From Merluccius polli (Eukaryota > Chordata > Actinopteri > Gadiformes > Merlucciidae): DNA of 64,000 nt. The stretch covers positions 1 through 64,000 of the forward strand of contig JAOPHQ010000607.1 in NCBI GenBank assembly GCA_030340625.1, read 5' to 3'. The notes beneath the pieces are model-generated. The model saw only the letters and a program-made list of their open reading frames with translations, ran no database searches and was not told the origin of the DNA. The translations under genes and the position numbers were made by a program. Shown in pieces: positions 29,454 through 41,273 of the stretch (its first letter is position 1; the number at the start of each line of letters is the position of its first letter).

Positions 29454-31059
29454 ATATATTTATTTGTATAATTACTCAAATTGCACTACTGCAAATGTTA
29501 CACATCTAGCATACCTGCTATGATTTACAAAATATAAATAGTGAACTGTCAAAAAGTCATAGGGTCTTGCTTGACCTTTTGACTTTGTGACAACTGTTAA
29601 GCCAATTAATTAATTAAAATAGTCATTTGATTTATTTATGTGAACATTAAGTACAAATAATATTTAAAAAAATATTGAGCCTGATCAATTGTTTGAAAAC
29701 TGTTGAAACAAGTAAAACAACAATAAAAGACGACAGTAGGATCATTATATAGACAGTCTGACGGTTCCCTGAAAATAAAATCAGGCAGGTGTGTGTGTGG
29801 TTTTGCTGTAAAAGTCTTTGGTCATAGTTTATGTAAATGTGATACTCACAAAATGGTGTTGAGCTGTTTTATTGATTTATTTTAAAAGTATGTGTTTTCT
29901 CTGCTGTTATTTTATTGTATCAAAAGTGATTCATCGTTATGACAGTAGGTGGCAGTATTTGCCTACAACAGTTGTAATTGCGGGTCCTGCGCGACACGCA
30001 TCTCATCCCTTGGAGAAATGACAGCTTTGTATCCCGTCTCTTCTTATTCAACCACCTTCTAGGTTTGTCATGATAACACCAAACTATTTAAAAACACACA
30101 CGTTGTGAACTACATTGGTTACTACGGTGTTGTTGGTAGGCTAATAATTAACAATCCTTTTGCCATCTGTTGTTGATGTTAAAACGAATGAAGCCTAACA
30201 TTAGCTCCGTGGTGTAACCTAGGTTACGGCAAGGTTGCATTTTTCCGCCTGGTCCGAGTGATATTTGATATGTTGTTTTTGATGAATGTTGATTGTTTTC
30301 TATTGCTTTTTTGTTAGTTATGGAGCAATCTATACATTTATCTGGTCAAATATTGACAATAATAACAATTCTGAGAAGCAGCCTGTGTGTGGATACAAAG
30401 CCTGTATGTGTGTCACCTACACCCGGATGATAGTAAAGTAGATGTAGGCCTAGGTTGAGTTAAGCATTTTTATATCTCTTGTATAAACATTAAAGGTAAA
30501 GAAAAAACTTGACATATATTTCGTAATGTTTATCTAAACTATAAAGGCAGGAATCTCTGTGTGTCTGCCTCCTATCCTGTCTGCGTGCCTTCCACTCCCG
30601 GGGGAGGTGCAGGGTCGAATTTGGTGCAATTTGGACACAATATATGAATAATACACTTTCAATAATAATACACTTTCCAGCCCCAATCTGTCCTAGAAAA
30701 CAAGCACAGCGCACACCGGCAGTTGACGTCACACCGCGTTGGACTGTAATGTCCACCGACGCGCACTCTGAATGGGCACATGCACTATTTTCTAAAATGG
30801 AAGAAATAAACTGGATGTCCAGCAATACTGTTCAAAAAGACAAGACAAAAAATGATGCTTGAGAGAATAAAGAAAAAACCCAGAATTTGGAGAAAGAGAT
30901 GACAACTTTTGTATCCCTGTCTCTTCTTTTTCAACCACGTTCTGGGGGTTACTATAATCTGTCCAACAACCCGGGACCTGTTACATGAAACATCAAGCAA
31001 AAGTGATGGGGTTTCGTCTTCAGGCCTGGCCGTTAAAGTCTCTGTAGCAGGAGGCGTTG
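28931..31059. other. srrm1-tdh intergenic region
   Basis: Both flanking genes read on the minus strand, so this holds the srrm1 5' UTR and promoter (GC-rich with many CpGs to about 29065) and the tdh 3' UTR. It is otherwise AT-rich. It contains ATT/AAT-rich sequence near 29090-29155, three TATAACATGG units near 29260-29285, an AT tract at 29374-29448, and two similar segments of about 50 bp at 30012-30060 and 30889-30943. No gene was recognised. Confidence 0.55.
29374..29448. repeat. (AT)37 microsatellite
   Basis: About 75 bp of uninterrupted AT in the srrm1-tdh intergenic space. Confidence 0.93.
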
Positions 31060-34054
31060 CTAGCTGACTGGCAGTCCCTCATCGGTCCTCTTTTCTCGGA
31101 TGGAGTGGAGCATGTCTGAGACCAGCCCTTCAAGCCCGTAGACCGGCGTCCAGCCCCAATCTCTCCTAGCATTGGAGTCATCAAACCTCACAGGCCAGCT
31201 GTCCGCTGCAACATGATTATAGCTTACATTTTATTGTTAATTTTTGGGCAGGATAGTGCAGTGGCAGCCATTGTGAGAGGTAGAAGTAAAAGTAAGAAAG
31301 AGGCGACCAACCCCCCCCCCCACCCCCCACCCCTCACAGGATTTTCGGACGAGTTAACGGACAATTGGTGAGCTGGTGCAGGAATGAGTCGCTAACGGAT
31401 ATCCGTTAGCGTTTTGGCACTTCCGGTTCCCTGGTGTCGAAGTCAACAGGTTTTTGAATGGGTTTTTGGTTCGATGCCTGAAATAAGGTCTCTGGTTCAC
31501 ACAAGCTTAAGAGATGGCCACGTTTTGGTCTACGACATAAAATACATCAGTAAATACCCCACTCGTGAATTTTGAAGCTTTTACGTGTCTTAAACGGCGA
31601 TTGCAATTACACTTCAAAAATCATAAAAGTAGTAATCATTGGTAAAATTATCTTGCTTAACAAAACGTGTGAGTATCATAAACTTTTGTTTGCCACAGAG
31701 CTTATTTTCTGCAATAATCCCAAATCCAATGGAAAAACCCATTGGCTTTTTGTCGAGGGAACTCAGGGCGATGCTAACTTCCGGGTTGGCCTACAAAAAT
31801 ACGTCATCCCTGCACCACTCTATAAGTTGCTGTTATAATGATGACCGATTCAGATTTATCGGACATATTTAGAATGACATTTATATGAACAGCATCTGCA
31901 ATAGTAACAACTACACAATAAAACTGTTGTTATGAAAAAGGTTTGTTTTGGCCGGAGGGGCACTTTAAGTCAGTGATGACAAAAAGGGGGCAGCCCTGTA
32001 ACGTAACAAAACGGAAACCATAAATAAAAACAGAATGAACACATGAATCACGTAGGCCTACCGATCATCTGGCGGACCGGGTCGGACTTGTAGGTGACCC
32101 TGAGCTGAGGCACGTGTTTGCGTATCTCGTCGGCCACCTCCTCGGGGGTGAAGCTCATGGCGTCGATGTTGTAGGTGCGCAGGGACAGCCAGCTCTGCGG
32201 CGCGTGCATGAACTCCACGGTGGCACGGTGGCAGTCGGCGATGTGCATCATGGGAAGGCGCGTGTCGGGCCGCAGGTAGCACTCGTGGCGACCCGTGCTG
32301 AGGGCGTCGTGGAAGATCTGAATAGCGTAGTCTGCGCAAAGGCGAGAAGAAGAAGAAGAAGAAGAAGAAGAAGAAGAAGAAGAAGAAGAAGAAGAAGAAG
32401 AAGAAGAAGAAGAAGAAGAAGAAGAAGAAGATCACAATGACCCACAATGTTACTGCTTACCATATCTCACCTTGTGAGAAGTGTTCTGTGTTCAAGTGCA
32501 GATGACACAATACTACCGGTTGTCCCTCCACCAGGGTGTGTGTGGGCAGAGATCACACCAGGGTAGCGGAGGCAGCGGAAGTCCAGGCCGTATTTGTGAT
32601 GGAGATACTAATGGGAACAACAAATAAACGGTGGTTTCGAAAAAAGAAAAAGAAAAAACAACAAGAACTCTACATTTGTTTGCAATCTTTTTTGGGGGGC
32701 GGGGCAAGTCTGCGTTATCACAGTCCTCACCTCCCCCATCAGCTCCCCGTGGACTTTGGACACGCCGTAAATGGTCTGAGGCCTCTGTATGCAGAGGTCA
32801 GGCGCAGGGTCGCGAGGAGACGAGGGCCCAAAGGCTCCGATGGTGCTGGGGACAAAGATACGCAGGCAGTTTTCCAAGGCCAGATCCAGCACATTATGGA
32901 GGCCTGAGCAAAAAACAAAGCAGTTGGGATCAAAAGGTTTTAGAAAGAGCGTTACCCATGGTGACAGTTTGTTTCTACCGTGTTTCTATACCGGTTCATT
33001 GTCAGAACAGACCTGTGATGTTGATCTTGCGAGCCAGGGCCACATTGGCCTCACCAACAGCACTGAGGAGAGCGCTGTAGTGGACCAACCACGTGACGCC
33101 ATTGTTGACAATCAGTTCTCTGAGTTGTTTGTAGTCCAGTACGTCAGCGTATACAAAAGGGCCTGATGAAAAGAGACAGACCGACCGACCGACAGGGAGA
33201 TGGTAAGCAAAGAGGGGATTTCATTCACCTCAACGCAAATTGTTCAGTGATGATTTAAATTTAAAATATGAATTGGAATTCAAATATTTGATTTTGAAAT
33301 GTTTTACCGCTGCTCAACACATGTGCCGAGGGTTTCTTAATGTCTGACAGGATTACATTCTCCTTCCCATACTGCTGCCTGAAAATGGATACACACATTT
33401 TTTGTTGAATATTTTAATATCAAAACAAAATGTTCAAATCAGAGTCAAAAAATGTGACTCTTACCTCAGTATTTCCGCAAGCCCCGACCCCAATTGTCCA
33501 AGGCCACCTTTAAAATGAAAAAAAACCACATAACTTTATATTAAATTGGATTTTTTTGTTTAAAGTACATGCTTTTGTGTAATACAACGATGTTCAACTG
33601 GGCAGCGACGTTTTTTGTTTGGACCAGAGCTTTATCCACTGACAAAAAAGACACTGCGGTCTATTATGCGGCCTATTGTGAGCAGGGCGGCCATGCTTCC
33701 AGTGTGTACGGAAAAACCCGCTCCAAAACACCCCTAACGCCACCCACCAATTAACGGAACCACAAAGTTTTGGACCCCCCCCCTGGCAACCGACAAAAGT
33801 CCGGCTTCTTATTTATCAATACAATATAGGCCTACACATAAATAAATAAATGATGGGAGTAATACGGAACCTGTGATGAGGACCCGCGGACGGTCCGGAC
33901 GGGTCGCGGCTACCTGGCGGGTCCACCTGCCGGTGGGTCTGGGGGAGCAGGTGAAGTCCCGGCGGGGGGGCCCGTGCGCCCTGCTGAGGCCACGCAGGTA
34001 AGACGGGCGAAACGCAGCGGCGGTGGGCGCGCAGACTCGCATCCCCAACGTCAT
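31060..34054 (-). CDS. tdh: L-threonine 3-dehydrogenase, mitochondrial
   Basis: Eight exons on the minus strand: 34054-33871, 33507-33465, 33378-33308, 33162-33013, 32903-32731, 32607-32517, 32331-32062, 31205-31060. They give about 375 aa; the mouse enzyme is 373. The enzyme oxidises L-threonine with NAD+ to 2-amino-3-ketobutyrate, which KBL (GCAT) splits to glycine and acetyl-CoA. It is an extended SDR protein with the Rossmann motif ITGGLGQLG (residues 60-68), NITGLHNVLDLA, PSTIGAFGP, and the catalytic pair Tyr195/Lys199 in IYGVSK. The Arg/Ala-rich N-terminus before PRVLITG fits a mitochondrial transit peptide. An in-frame Met at 34111 would add 19 residues; 34054 was chosen because the length matches the family and the context (AACAACATG) is better. 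The human orthologue is a known pseudogene, but this copy has no break. A (TTC)28 tract precedes exon 7. Confidence 0.94.
31390..31411. repeat. 22-bp perfect palindrome downstream of the tdh last exon acceptor
   Basis: CGCTAACGGAT directly joined to its reverse complement ATCCGTTAGCG, in the last tdh intron. The surrounding 31230-31960 sequence looks like unique or repeat-derived intron DNA without coding capacity. Confidence 0.9.
32344..32430. repeat. (GAA)28 microsatellite before tdh exon 7
   Basis: About 85 bp of uninterrupted GAA, read as TTC on the tdh sense strand. It ends 13 nt before the start of exon 7 (32331) and fills nearly half of a 185-bp intron. The tract forms an extreme polypyrimidine run for that 3' splice site. 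Confidence 0.93.
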
Positions 34055-34767
34055 GTTGTTGAGCAGCGATCTCAGCCTCGGCCTAGGGGATTTAGGGCCT
34101 ACTATTAGCAACTTATCACATCTGTGGAAATTGAACTGATTTCGTGGCGTCCGACCGTTAGAATTAGGGCATGCGGTGCCATTGGTCGGCGTTTTTCAGC
34201 GCACATAGCAACCATTGGATAGGTAACCAGGTGTAAAGGGTTATGCTGGGTTATGTAGTTTTAACACAGGGGGGGTCGACGCGTCGGTTTTGCCTGGTCA
34301 CGGAGCAGGACTACAGTCTCCGGCGTGCAAATCCCATGTGTGTGCAAAATGCTGACTCAGAGGGATTTGTATTGTGTTTACCTGCGGATAACAGGTCTGG
34401 TAGTGGTGTAGGGGGCTATGTTAAAGTTGACTAATTTATTGGAGGCGGTGGGATTGTGTTTAGATTGGTTTAAAGTTGTTAGTATTTACAACGAAATTGT
34501 AACATTGTCAAATTCAACTCTGAAAACCATGAACATGTAAAATGAAACAAAGCACAGTACAATAGCCTATATTGTTTTATGGATTCATGTAGTTCAAATG
34601 CAGTACATTTACATTATACATAGTAATGAACAGATAACAATGTATGTAACAGTAATAATACACAATTTTACAGTAGATAACAGTTGTTCTTTAATATTCG
34701 ACCAGGATATGGAGTCGCTGCAGCGGCTCTGGCGCCAATCCTCCAGTAGGGGGAGCCAAAAGACACT
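34055..34767 (-). promoter_or_regulatory. tdh promoter with paired CCAAT boxes; mtmr9-like 3' UTR
   Basis: The gap between the mtmr9-like stop (34768) and the tdh start (34054) must hold both the 3' UTR of the former and the promoter of the latter. A minus-strand AATAAA at 34440-34435 is a candidate poly(A) signal for the mtmr9-like gene. Two CCAAT boxes on the tdh sense strand (34217-34213 and 34185-34181) are 32 bp apart, about three helical turns. They lie 130-160 nt upstream of the tdh start codon, a typical arrangement for NF-Y-driven TATA-less promoters. The transcription start is inferred. Confidence 0.5.
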
Positions 34768-35257
34768 TCACCGGAGCGCCACCCTTCCCCACTCTTGGAT
34801 CATGGTTCTCATCTCCTCTTGTGCCTCTTCTAGATGACGTCCTTGTTGGCTCCACCTCAGGAAAAAGCCTGCGGACAACATGAGTCGAGTTTCAGTCAGG
34901 AATAAGGTCATTCGTATCACCAACTTGATACTCAATAAAAGGTGCTGTTCCCGAAAGATCAGAAAAGAGACATAGAAAGCAGTTCATCTAGTGCGGATGA
35001 ACAAAACGTGCCTTCCCAGAGCTGCAGGGACTGGGGGTGTACCGAGGGCCAGATGGCCAGCTCAGTGGACTCGTAGAGGAGGTTGCTGTAGAGCTCTCTC
35101 TCCCCGGGCTTCAGCAGGGCCTGGAAAAGACAGTGAGTCTTCTCCTTCACTCCCATAGCACACCTTGGGAAACACAGAGACAGATAGAAATAGTATGAAA
35201 GTATTTTTTTTACTCTTGCTGGCCGTACCTGTGTGTGTGTGTCTCAATACTCTCTCC

Positions 35258-35292
<35 letters not shown>

Positions 35293-38200
35293 ACTCTCTC
35301 TCTCTCTCCCTCTCTCTCGATAGATACAATGATCACATTTGCCTCCAAAATATTGAAACACAATTCTGAAACATTTTGTGTCATTTAAAAAATGCATATC
35401 ACATGTAATTCAGCTATAGCCACTTCCACAATTCCAACATCCTAAGCCCAGAAGTCATTTTAACGTCTACATGGACTCAGGGCTACAGGGACTGACCTCT
35501 CCTGGTCGCTGTTACAGAGGAAGGTGCCGTAGTTGGAGGCGTAGGCCTCGTTGGCCAGCCTAACGAGCAGGTTCTCTGAGAAGCCCAGGGCTTGGGGGAA
35601 CTGGTGCCACAGCTGCCAGACACAGTCCAGCAGGAGCAGGAAAACGGGGGACTCCTGTTGCAGACGGCCGTAGGAATAGGCAGACCGGGCACACCGCTGC
35701 TGGAACGGGTGACCTCCCTGAGATGAACATATACACATCCTCTATAGGGCTTGTATACCAGAATGCATCATGGGATTTTTTGCTGCCATATTGAGAGGAA
35801 AATCCTGAACCCAACGTAAATATACCTTAACCTAGGCTAATGAAAACTGTGTTTTGTACAGTCTTGCATGAGAAACACTGTGGCAGTTTCAAACACAACA
35901 ATGTCTAATGTAATTTCATGATAAATTACTAAACAATGACCAAAAAAACATGACTACCAACACAATAATTAACATGCCAATGCTCCTATGCTTCTAAAAT
36001 GGAGGTGGTCACTGCAATGTGACGATGTACCAGCCCTATGAAGTGTGTATCCTGTATGATGTGGTACAACTATGTAATGTTGGGGGAAAAAATATACCAA
36101 TGGAAACCTGAGAACATAATTTGGGGGATTTTTTTTCCTGTTGTGACATTATTTCCCTGTAGTTTATTTGTATTGTTCATTTATTGGTATTTAGAGTACA
36201 TTTGTTCAAAATAATGTTTGTCAAAATGTTTACCCAAAACCAACCATTATATGAGTGATGTAATAGACACATTATACAGGTAATGAAGTTACTTTTGCAT
36301 TCAGTTCAATGTCTCAAGTAGGATGCGATTATCGCTCTAACATAGAGCACTCTATAATTGCTTTTACCCCGTCATTACACACATGCACACACACGTACGC
36401 ACACACATACACACGCTCACACACACACACACACACACATACTAACATATACAGACCTGAACCCACTCCCTCTCCAGCAGAGTAAGGAAGCCTTCTATTG
36501 TGCGGCAGCTTGGGTCCATAATGAGCTGTGCCAGAGTGCTGATGAGCAAGGTGCAGTCTGTTCCTTCAGAACCATGAACCAGGACCGAATGACCATCCCT
36601 GCCATAACAAACACAGCAAATTGTTCATCCTGAGTGTGTGGTAAAATACTTTTACTCATGTATTACAAACCTTTTTCTTATCTGAATGAGTCTTGTGATA
36701 CAAAGTCGTATATAAAGTGGTAGGAACTATCTTTCCCATCATTCTAACCCTCAAAATGGGGCTATGCTTTCAGGCATAGTCAGTACTAATGTGGAGCCTA
36801 CCTCTCCACACACTCTACCAGCAGGCCAGCTGTGGACAGAGCGGTCTGGACGTGGGAAAGCCACTTGGAGTTCTCCAGCTTACTGAGCCAGCGGTCCATG
36901 TTGTTGGTCTGGTCCCCGCAGGCTTCCACCAGTTTAATAAGACTCTCCTGGAGGGCTTTACCCCTGGAAACACACACATACGTACACGTACATCCACGCA
37001 TGCATACGCATTCATACATGCGCGCACACATGCACACACAAACACACGTGCACACACATACACACACACACGCACAAACACACACACACATACAAACACG
37101 TGACCCTTCCATTGAACACAGGTGAACTCTTTTTTTCCAGAAGAGTACACAGTGAATACATCACCACCAGTTTAAATTCATTGTGCAGACTCACCTTTCC
37201 ATCTGCCTGTGCAATCTCGTCCAGCCAGGGTAGCCGGATTTGGACTCGAACCCGCCCCCCGTCATCCAGGCCTGCTGTGCCTGCTGACTGGAGCGCGTGT
37301 CAATGATGTAACCTTTGTCCGAGCCGTCAATCACAGCCTGGAGGAGGAGCTCGTCCTCCTGGCAGCGCTTCCTATTGGCTCCCGTCAGAGGCTGACTGCT
37401 GCGCATGATAACCTGGGGCATGTAGCATTATTAGAAAGGCTTGCTGGTCCTCATACGTGTCAATCTGTACAATCTGTCAATCTGTTCATTCATCACGGTC
37501 ACACAGACACAGACTCACTCAAAATATCTTCATATCAAATATACAGTATATGTATACATAAAAACTGAAAACTGTGGCCGTTGGTTGCTCTTCCAGCATC
37601 CACTCTTCCAGCATTCCGAGCTGGCCCTTCAATCCAGAGCACTCCAAGCGCAGCTGGGGCTCTCTGCCAACCCCCATGTGTGGAGGTTTGATGGAGTAGA
37701 CAGGACATAATGCACGGATCTCGCACGCTCTCCCAACTTGTCCAGCTGCCCTGCTTGTTCATGGCTACAGCCTTGATGTGTCGCCTTTGCTCCTGTTGTT
37801 ACTGGCAGCTGCAGCTTGCTGTCTGTGCTGTACAGGCCAATGAAGCAGAAGCTTCTCAGGACAACCAGCCTGAACACCAATCTCAGGTAGGTGTTCATCC
37901 TCCTCTCGAGCCCCTCAACAGTGAAGACGGGTGCCTCGTAAATAAGCAGTGGCAGTCTACGAAGCACCTGATATTGGTATCCCCAAGCATCATACTTACT
38001 GGGTAGGCCGCTCTTCTCTAGAGATATCATCCAGTTGAGGTCCGCCCTGTACCACTTACCCAAGCTCTTCACCGGTTTCTCTTGGACCATTGGGATGATG
38101 TCCTCTCTGATCTTAAAGCGAAACCGATCCTGGACATGCCCCCTCTTCAGTACCTTAGGCTTTTGGATTTTGCAGGTTTGAAGGCCATCCTTCCCCAATT

Positions 38201-39964
38201 GGTGAGCTGGACCACAGTCCTCCAAAATCCATCTCCCTTCAGGTACTGATTTGGCTGTGATGGTGAGGTCGTCCATGAATGCCCTAATGGGGCCTGTTGG
38301 TAGGCCTTGCCAGTACTGCACCCCGACGCAACTTCTCTGCTGATTTGACGAGAAGGTTTATCGCTGCGGAAAACTGGATCACTGAGATTGTTCACCCAGT
38401 GACAATACTTACCTCCAGTCTCTGCCAGTCAGTGGTGAAGTTCCCGCAGGTGAAACGCATATTGAACTTGTCGAAGTAGCACTGCAAGAGCTTCTGGAAA
38501 TGCTCAGGGACATGGTAGGTCTTCAGTATCATTTCCACTAGCGTGTGGGGTATCGTATCATAGACATTGGTTAGGTCGAGCCACAGTACTGTCAGGTCGC
38601 CATGATTCCTCTTCGCATCCTCAATGATCTCAGAAATTACAATGGTGTGCTCAAGACAGCCAAGTACCCCCCGATACTCCACCCTTCTGAACTGAAGTGT
38701 CCATATAGTCGTTCAACATGAAAGTGGTCAGCCCCCTTGCCAGAATCGCAAAGAAAAGATTTTTGCCTTCCACGTTGTGGAGTGAGATGGTATGGAATTG
38801 TTTGATCTCTGTGGAGTTTTCTTCCTAAGGGATGAAGCATCCCTCAGCAACCAACCAACCGTCAGCAAGGACGTTCTTCCTCCATGCCACCCTCAGTAGC
38901 TTCCAGAGTCGTCTTCTGAGCCTTTCGCAATACTTGTATACCTTGTACGGAATGCCATTTGGCCCTGGGGCTGATTTTCCGCCAAACTAGTCTTTCCTAG
39001 CTGTCACTGGGTCTGCCAGAGAACAATACTCAACTATATGAAATATATTTATTGTATATATATATACAAGAAGAAGACTCTAGGCATGTATTCGTATTGC
39101 ATCAGCATCTAGCTTTATATGTCTTAATACAAACATACTTTTAACCGAAACTAGAGTGGTACAATTAGTTAAATGGTTCAAAGGTTATACTAAAATTTGC
39201 TCAATGATTAGACTATTGAACTCATTTTACCACCAGTTTGGGTATGGAGACTCTAATAAAGACTTTAATAAAATATAAATAGATGCTGATGTAATGCAGA
39301 TCCATGCCCAGATTCTCCTTTTCTTGGTGTATCACACACACAGTCACACACACTGCATCTCTCACATGACTAGCACCTGGCCGTTCTTCCTGTGGTAGTA
39401 GCAGAGGACAGGGAAGCGTCCCGCCTGTCTGAACTTGGCCGCCTTCAGCAGCATCTTGTCGTTGACGGTCTTCGGGACGAGGGCACTGGGCGGGTAGGAG
39501 GGACACACCGTGAAGTCTCTGTTCACATCGCTCACTCGCCACCTGTCCCGCTGCTGGGAACACCACAGAGACAGGGAGGAGGTTCAGGTCAGGGACGTGG
39601 TGGGGGTAGGGAGGTTGGTATACAGAGAGATGGAAATAATCAATAAATGAAAAAGAAAAAGAGGCAAGGATATTATACACGTGAGTCTGGCATAGTTGAA
39701 CAATACATACAAAAAATAATAATTTTTGCTAAAAAAATCCTGATATAAACATAAACGGTTGTGCATGTTGTTGTCTATTGTCATTGTCATCTTTCCACAC
39801 TTCTGAAGAACTAATGCACTAATGTGGAACTAGAGAGCTAAAGCTCTGTCTTCAAAGCAAGGATTTTAAGGAACTCTATATACAGCAGATCCAGTTTACA
39901 GCACTGATGGGTCCCAGTGCTGTAAACTGACCCCTACTATCTCAACACAAGGGGTCAGGGAGTC

Positions 39965-40042
<78 letters not shown>

Positions 40043-41040
40043 GGGGGGTGGGTGTGTGTGGGTGGGTGTGTGTGTGTGTGTGTGTGTGATCCTACATTCT
40101 GTTGGCCCAGCACTTTCCTGTCATGTGCTCCCTGGCAACATTGGTGGAAAGTGTCTGTTATCGTGTAAAGAAAACACACAGTGTGGAGTGTGTAGTGAGT
40201 GAGGAGTGGGACAGTGTGTGTGTGTGTGTGTGCGTGTGTGTCTGTTTTCTGTTCAGGCGTAGCATTGTGTGTGTACACACGCATTCACGTGTGTTTCTGT
40301 GTATCACTGTGTTTGCACAGGTATGGGTGTGTATGTGCGTATGTGCTTTTAATGTGTGAGTTTCTCACCAGTGCCTCCATTCGATCGTAGTGGTGTTGAG
40401 GGCTGAAGAGACCCCAGCGGTCCTGTAGGCTGGCATTGGAGGGTCTGTGAAAGAAGGGATACATGTCTGCCACTTCATCCAGGGAGGACAATGCCTGTTA
40501 GGGAGCCAGAGAAAGAAGATAGAGAACCACACAGAGAAAGAAAAGGATGAACAGTTGTATTTCCTCATGGGAAAAAAAGAGTTTATTTTAATCCACAGAA
40601 GCACCTCAACGTGGATGTGAAGGAAATAAAAGCAGAACAAGATCACAATGTGAAACAAAAAGCATGGCTTATGTTTAAAGATTAATACTAGTATAGCTTA
40701 GTGACCACAGTGGCCAATGGCCATCCACTGTCTACCCAACTTGGCTAGGGGAAAAAAACAGCTCAACTATAATTAGGTCACTCCAAAATGTTTTTACAAA
40801 ATGATTTGAGGTCAGATCTGACAACTGATGCACTGAGTTTGGTCATCCACCTAACATTCAATTTGAGTTTTTTCCTTGGCTTACATTTACAGTATCTGGA
40901 CTGCACACAGACGGCTGTATGGTACCTCGATGGAGTGAGCGATGTTCAGACACTGCTCCATGCCCGGGATGTCCAACTGGAGAACACAGAGATCCTTGCA
41001 TTTAATGGTGAGCGTCCCAGAGGAGGGTCCAGGTGTCCTG

Positions 41041-41092
<52 letters not shown>

Positions 41093-41238
41093 TGCATACA
41101 TGCAGACACACAGGCACGTGTGCACACACATGTACACACACATGAAAGTAAAAAAACAAACAGTGTGAAGAGTTTGCATTAATTATTGTACAATTCAAGT
41201 TGAGGCCACTTTAACTATCAACTCTTCTGCACATACAC

Positions 41239-41273
<35 letters not shown>

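Noticed and set aside
32058..32463. Poly-Phe, poly-Leu or poly-Arg ORFs over the GAA repeat
   Set aside because: Translated microsatellite fused to tdh exon 7 in wrong frames.
34054..34111. Upstream Met at 34111 as the tdh start
   Set aside because: It would give 394 aa, longer than the family; the Met at 34054 gives 375 aa and has a better initiation context. Not excluded.
36358..37194. Regular CA-rich arrays near 36370-37100 as a CRISPR or satellite array
   Set aside because: No constant repeat/spacer structure, only imperfect dinucleotide repeat in a eukaryotic intron.
37629..38321. 230-aa reverse transcriptase ORF as an active gene
   Set aside because: It lacks the N-terminal palm and endonuclease, follows a frameshift and two in-frame stops, and lies in an intron. 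Recorded as a dead element.
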